Part shown: piece after piece, positions 62,941 to 64,000 of the stretch | Numbering within the stretch: position 1 is the first letter of the stretch | Layout of the letters: the number at the start of each line of letters is the position of its first letter | Source: Ricinus communis | Lineage: Eukaryota; Streptophyta; Magnoliopsida; Malpighiales; Euphorbiaceae | Length of the DNA stretch: 64,000 nucleotides | NCBI RefSeq assembly: GCF_019578655.1 | Contig: NC_063262.1 | Span: forward strand, 2,053,582 to 2,117,581 | Direction: 5' to 3' | Notes under the pieces: model-generated | Told to the model about the DNA's origin: nothing | The model's input: only the letters and a program-made list of their open reading frames with translations | Database searches by the model: none | Translations under genes and position numbers: made by a program

Positions 62941-63898
62941 TCAATTTTATTAAATTAATGAGTTATTCTAGTTTTCCACAATAGCATTAACTAAGAGAGA
63001 GACTATTACTTTCTTTTAAATTTTAAATTCTACAATAAAATTCTAAAATTAAATTCAAAATTAACATAGTACATTTGCACTATTATTATATATGAATTCA
63101 TAAAAAATCAAAAGAATTTTAAATTTTTATCCTTTTGATCTGGATAGATTTACCCATTTTATAACTCAAATTTGTATATTACCAAACTCTATCTATTATG
63201 AAAATTTTTTATTCGTTAAATGTTTAATGAGTCCTAAATTATGCAATAGAGATAATTATTTTTTTGTAATTTTTTAACCAAAATTAATAAATTTTTATTA
63301 AAATTTATGAACGGTGAAAGACTCAACCTCAAAAGTCAAAATTTTCCAAACTTTTACATATAAAAATATCAAATAGACCGCTTCGTAAACATTTAAAACC
63401 CAAAAGGAGAAAAATGCAAGGAAAATTAAAACATTTAAATTTTCTATATATGTTCCATGAATTTAGAAGGTCTTAATTTCTGCACAATTTTCTTTTCTTT
63501 TCTCTTATTTATTTCAAAACAATAATTTACTGCATCAAAAAAGTGCAGGTTAAGAATGGGCCGAGAAAACAATGAATTAAGGCTAAACGGCCCATTTCCG
63601 ATGTTCGATTCATACGAGGTGGAACTCTGAAGCCAAGTTAGGTGGGACTAACAGGCAATCCATCTTCAACTCAGAACCAACGGTAACAGTACAGAAGACG
63701 CCACTGTTCTTTAATCTTTATCCAAATTAACATTGGAAATACTTTATAATAATAATTATTATACTTTTTTGTTAGATTTTTTATAATCCTAAAAGAGTAA
63801 AGTAGAAGAAGAGAGGAGGGGAGTGTTAAAATTTCAAGATATGGATCAAAACATATCATAAAGATTCAACCTTTAGGTGCTAACTAAACAACTTAAAG
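62941..63898. other. Intergenic, possibly leading into a gene at the window end
   Basis: AT-rich to about 63540, then a more GC-balanced stretch (63545-63715) that could be promoter or leader sequence for the frame starting at 63899. No gene is supported within it. Confidence 0.4.
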
Positions 63899-64000
63899 AT
63901 GGAGAGCCTGAATTCTATTGAAATGGGATTAAGTGGGTTGGCTTCAAAACTTGTTTATAACGCATCATCAATGGAGTTGTTGAGATCTAGCAGGGCTAGA
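63899..64000 (+). CDS. Possible 5' end of a gene running off the window
   Basis: An ATG at 63899-63901 opens a frame of 34 codons that is still open at the last base. It begins MESLNSIEMGLSGLASKLVY and ends with an Arg/Ser-rich stretch (SSRAR). It is too short to recognise. The Leu/Ser/Gly-rich, weakly amphipathic start is coding-like for this region, but chance is possible. Confidence 0.35.
   Translation, partial: MESLNSIEMGLSGLASKLVYNASSMELLRSSRAR

Noticed and set aside
1..64000. tRNA, rRNA, microRNA and snoRNA genes
   Set aside because: I scanned for B-box-like (GGTTCGANTCC) and long foldback patterns and saw no convincing case. A covariance-model search would be needed to exclude small RNA genes.
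1..64000. Organelle-derived insert, virus-derived insert or bacterial-type system
   Set aside because: No plastid or mitochondrial gene, viral coding region, CRISPR array or operon-like cluster was seen.

Overview
This is an AT-rich stretch of plant nuclear DNA, from a eudicot and probably a rosid. The signs are spliced genes with GT/AG introns, long A/T-rich spacers full of simple repeats, plant-only protein families (PPR, GATL, CML41-type calmodulin-like proteins) and remnants of plant transposons. The texture would suit Euphorbiaceae or a related order, but that is only an impression. There is no operon, CRISPR array, phage or bacterial feature. The genes are ordinary conserved plant housekeeping or regulatory genes, and I found no evidence for a previously undescribed multi-gene system.

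Layout. (1) 728-1728 (+) is the last exon of a PPR gene that begins upstream of the window. (2) 3.1-14.2 kb is a gene-poor spacer with a possible hAT-type MITE and a pair of extremely AT-rich blocks around a short GC-richer island. (3) 14403-16385 (+) is a two-exon mitochondrial calcium uniporter (MCU). (4) 22312-23199 (-) is an intronless ELO-family membrane protein whose histidine box has been replaced. (5) 25974-26800 is a non-autonomous element with long terminal inverted repeats (MULE-type MITE). (6) 28786-29487 (+) is a membrane-anchored RING E3 ligase with an intron in its leader. (7) 35091-36218 (+) is an intronless GT8 glycosyltransferase of the GATL1/PARVUS type. (8) 41933-44998 (-) is a 12-coding-exon PQ-loop transporter, reconstructed here as 377 aa. 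(9) 51.7-52.7 kb is a decayed LINE (zf-RVT plus RNase H). (10) 55219-55815 and 60336-60932 (+) are tandem CML41-like genes of 198 aa each, with an LTR fragment between them. (11) An open reading frame starts at 63899 and runs off the window.

The genes do not form one pathway. They cover organelle RNA metabolism (PPR), mitochondrial Ca2+ uptake (MCU), calcium sensing (the CML pair), ER membrane functions (ELO-like and RING E3), cell-wall glycan synthesis (GATL) and vacuolar amino-acid transport (PQ-loop). Their order is informative. From memory, Arabidopsis keeps RING next to GATL1 (At1g19310/At1g19300), RING next to an ELO gene (At1g74990/At1g75000) and GATL2 next to CML41 (At3g50760/At3g50770). 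This window may therefore keep an older, less fractionated order. The most useful items for follow-up are the ELO histidine-box loss, the asymmetric EF-hand decay in the CML pair, the ancestral gene order and the intact-looking MULE-type MITE.
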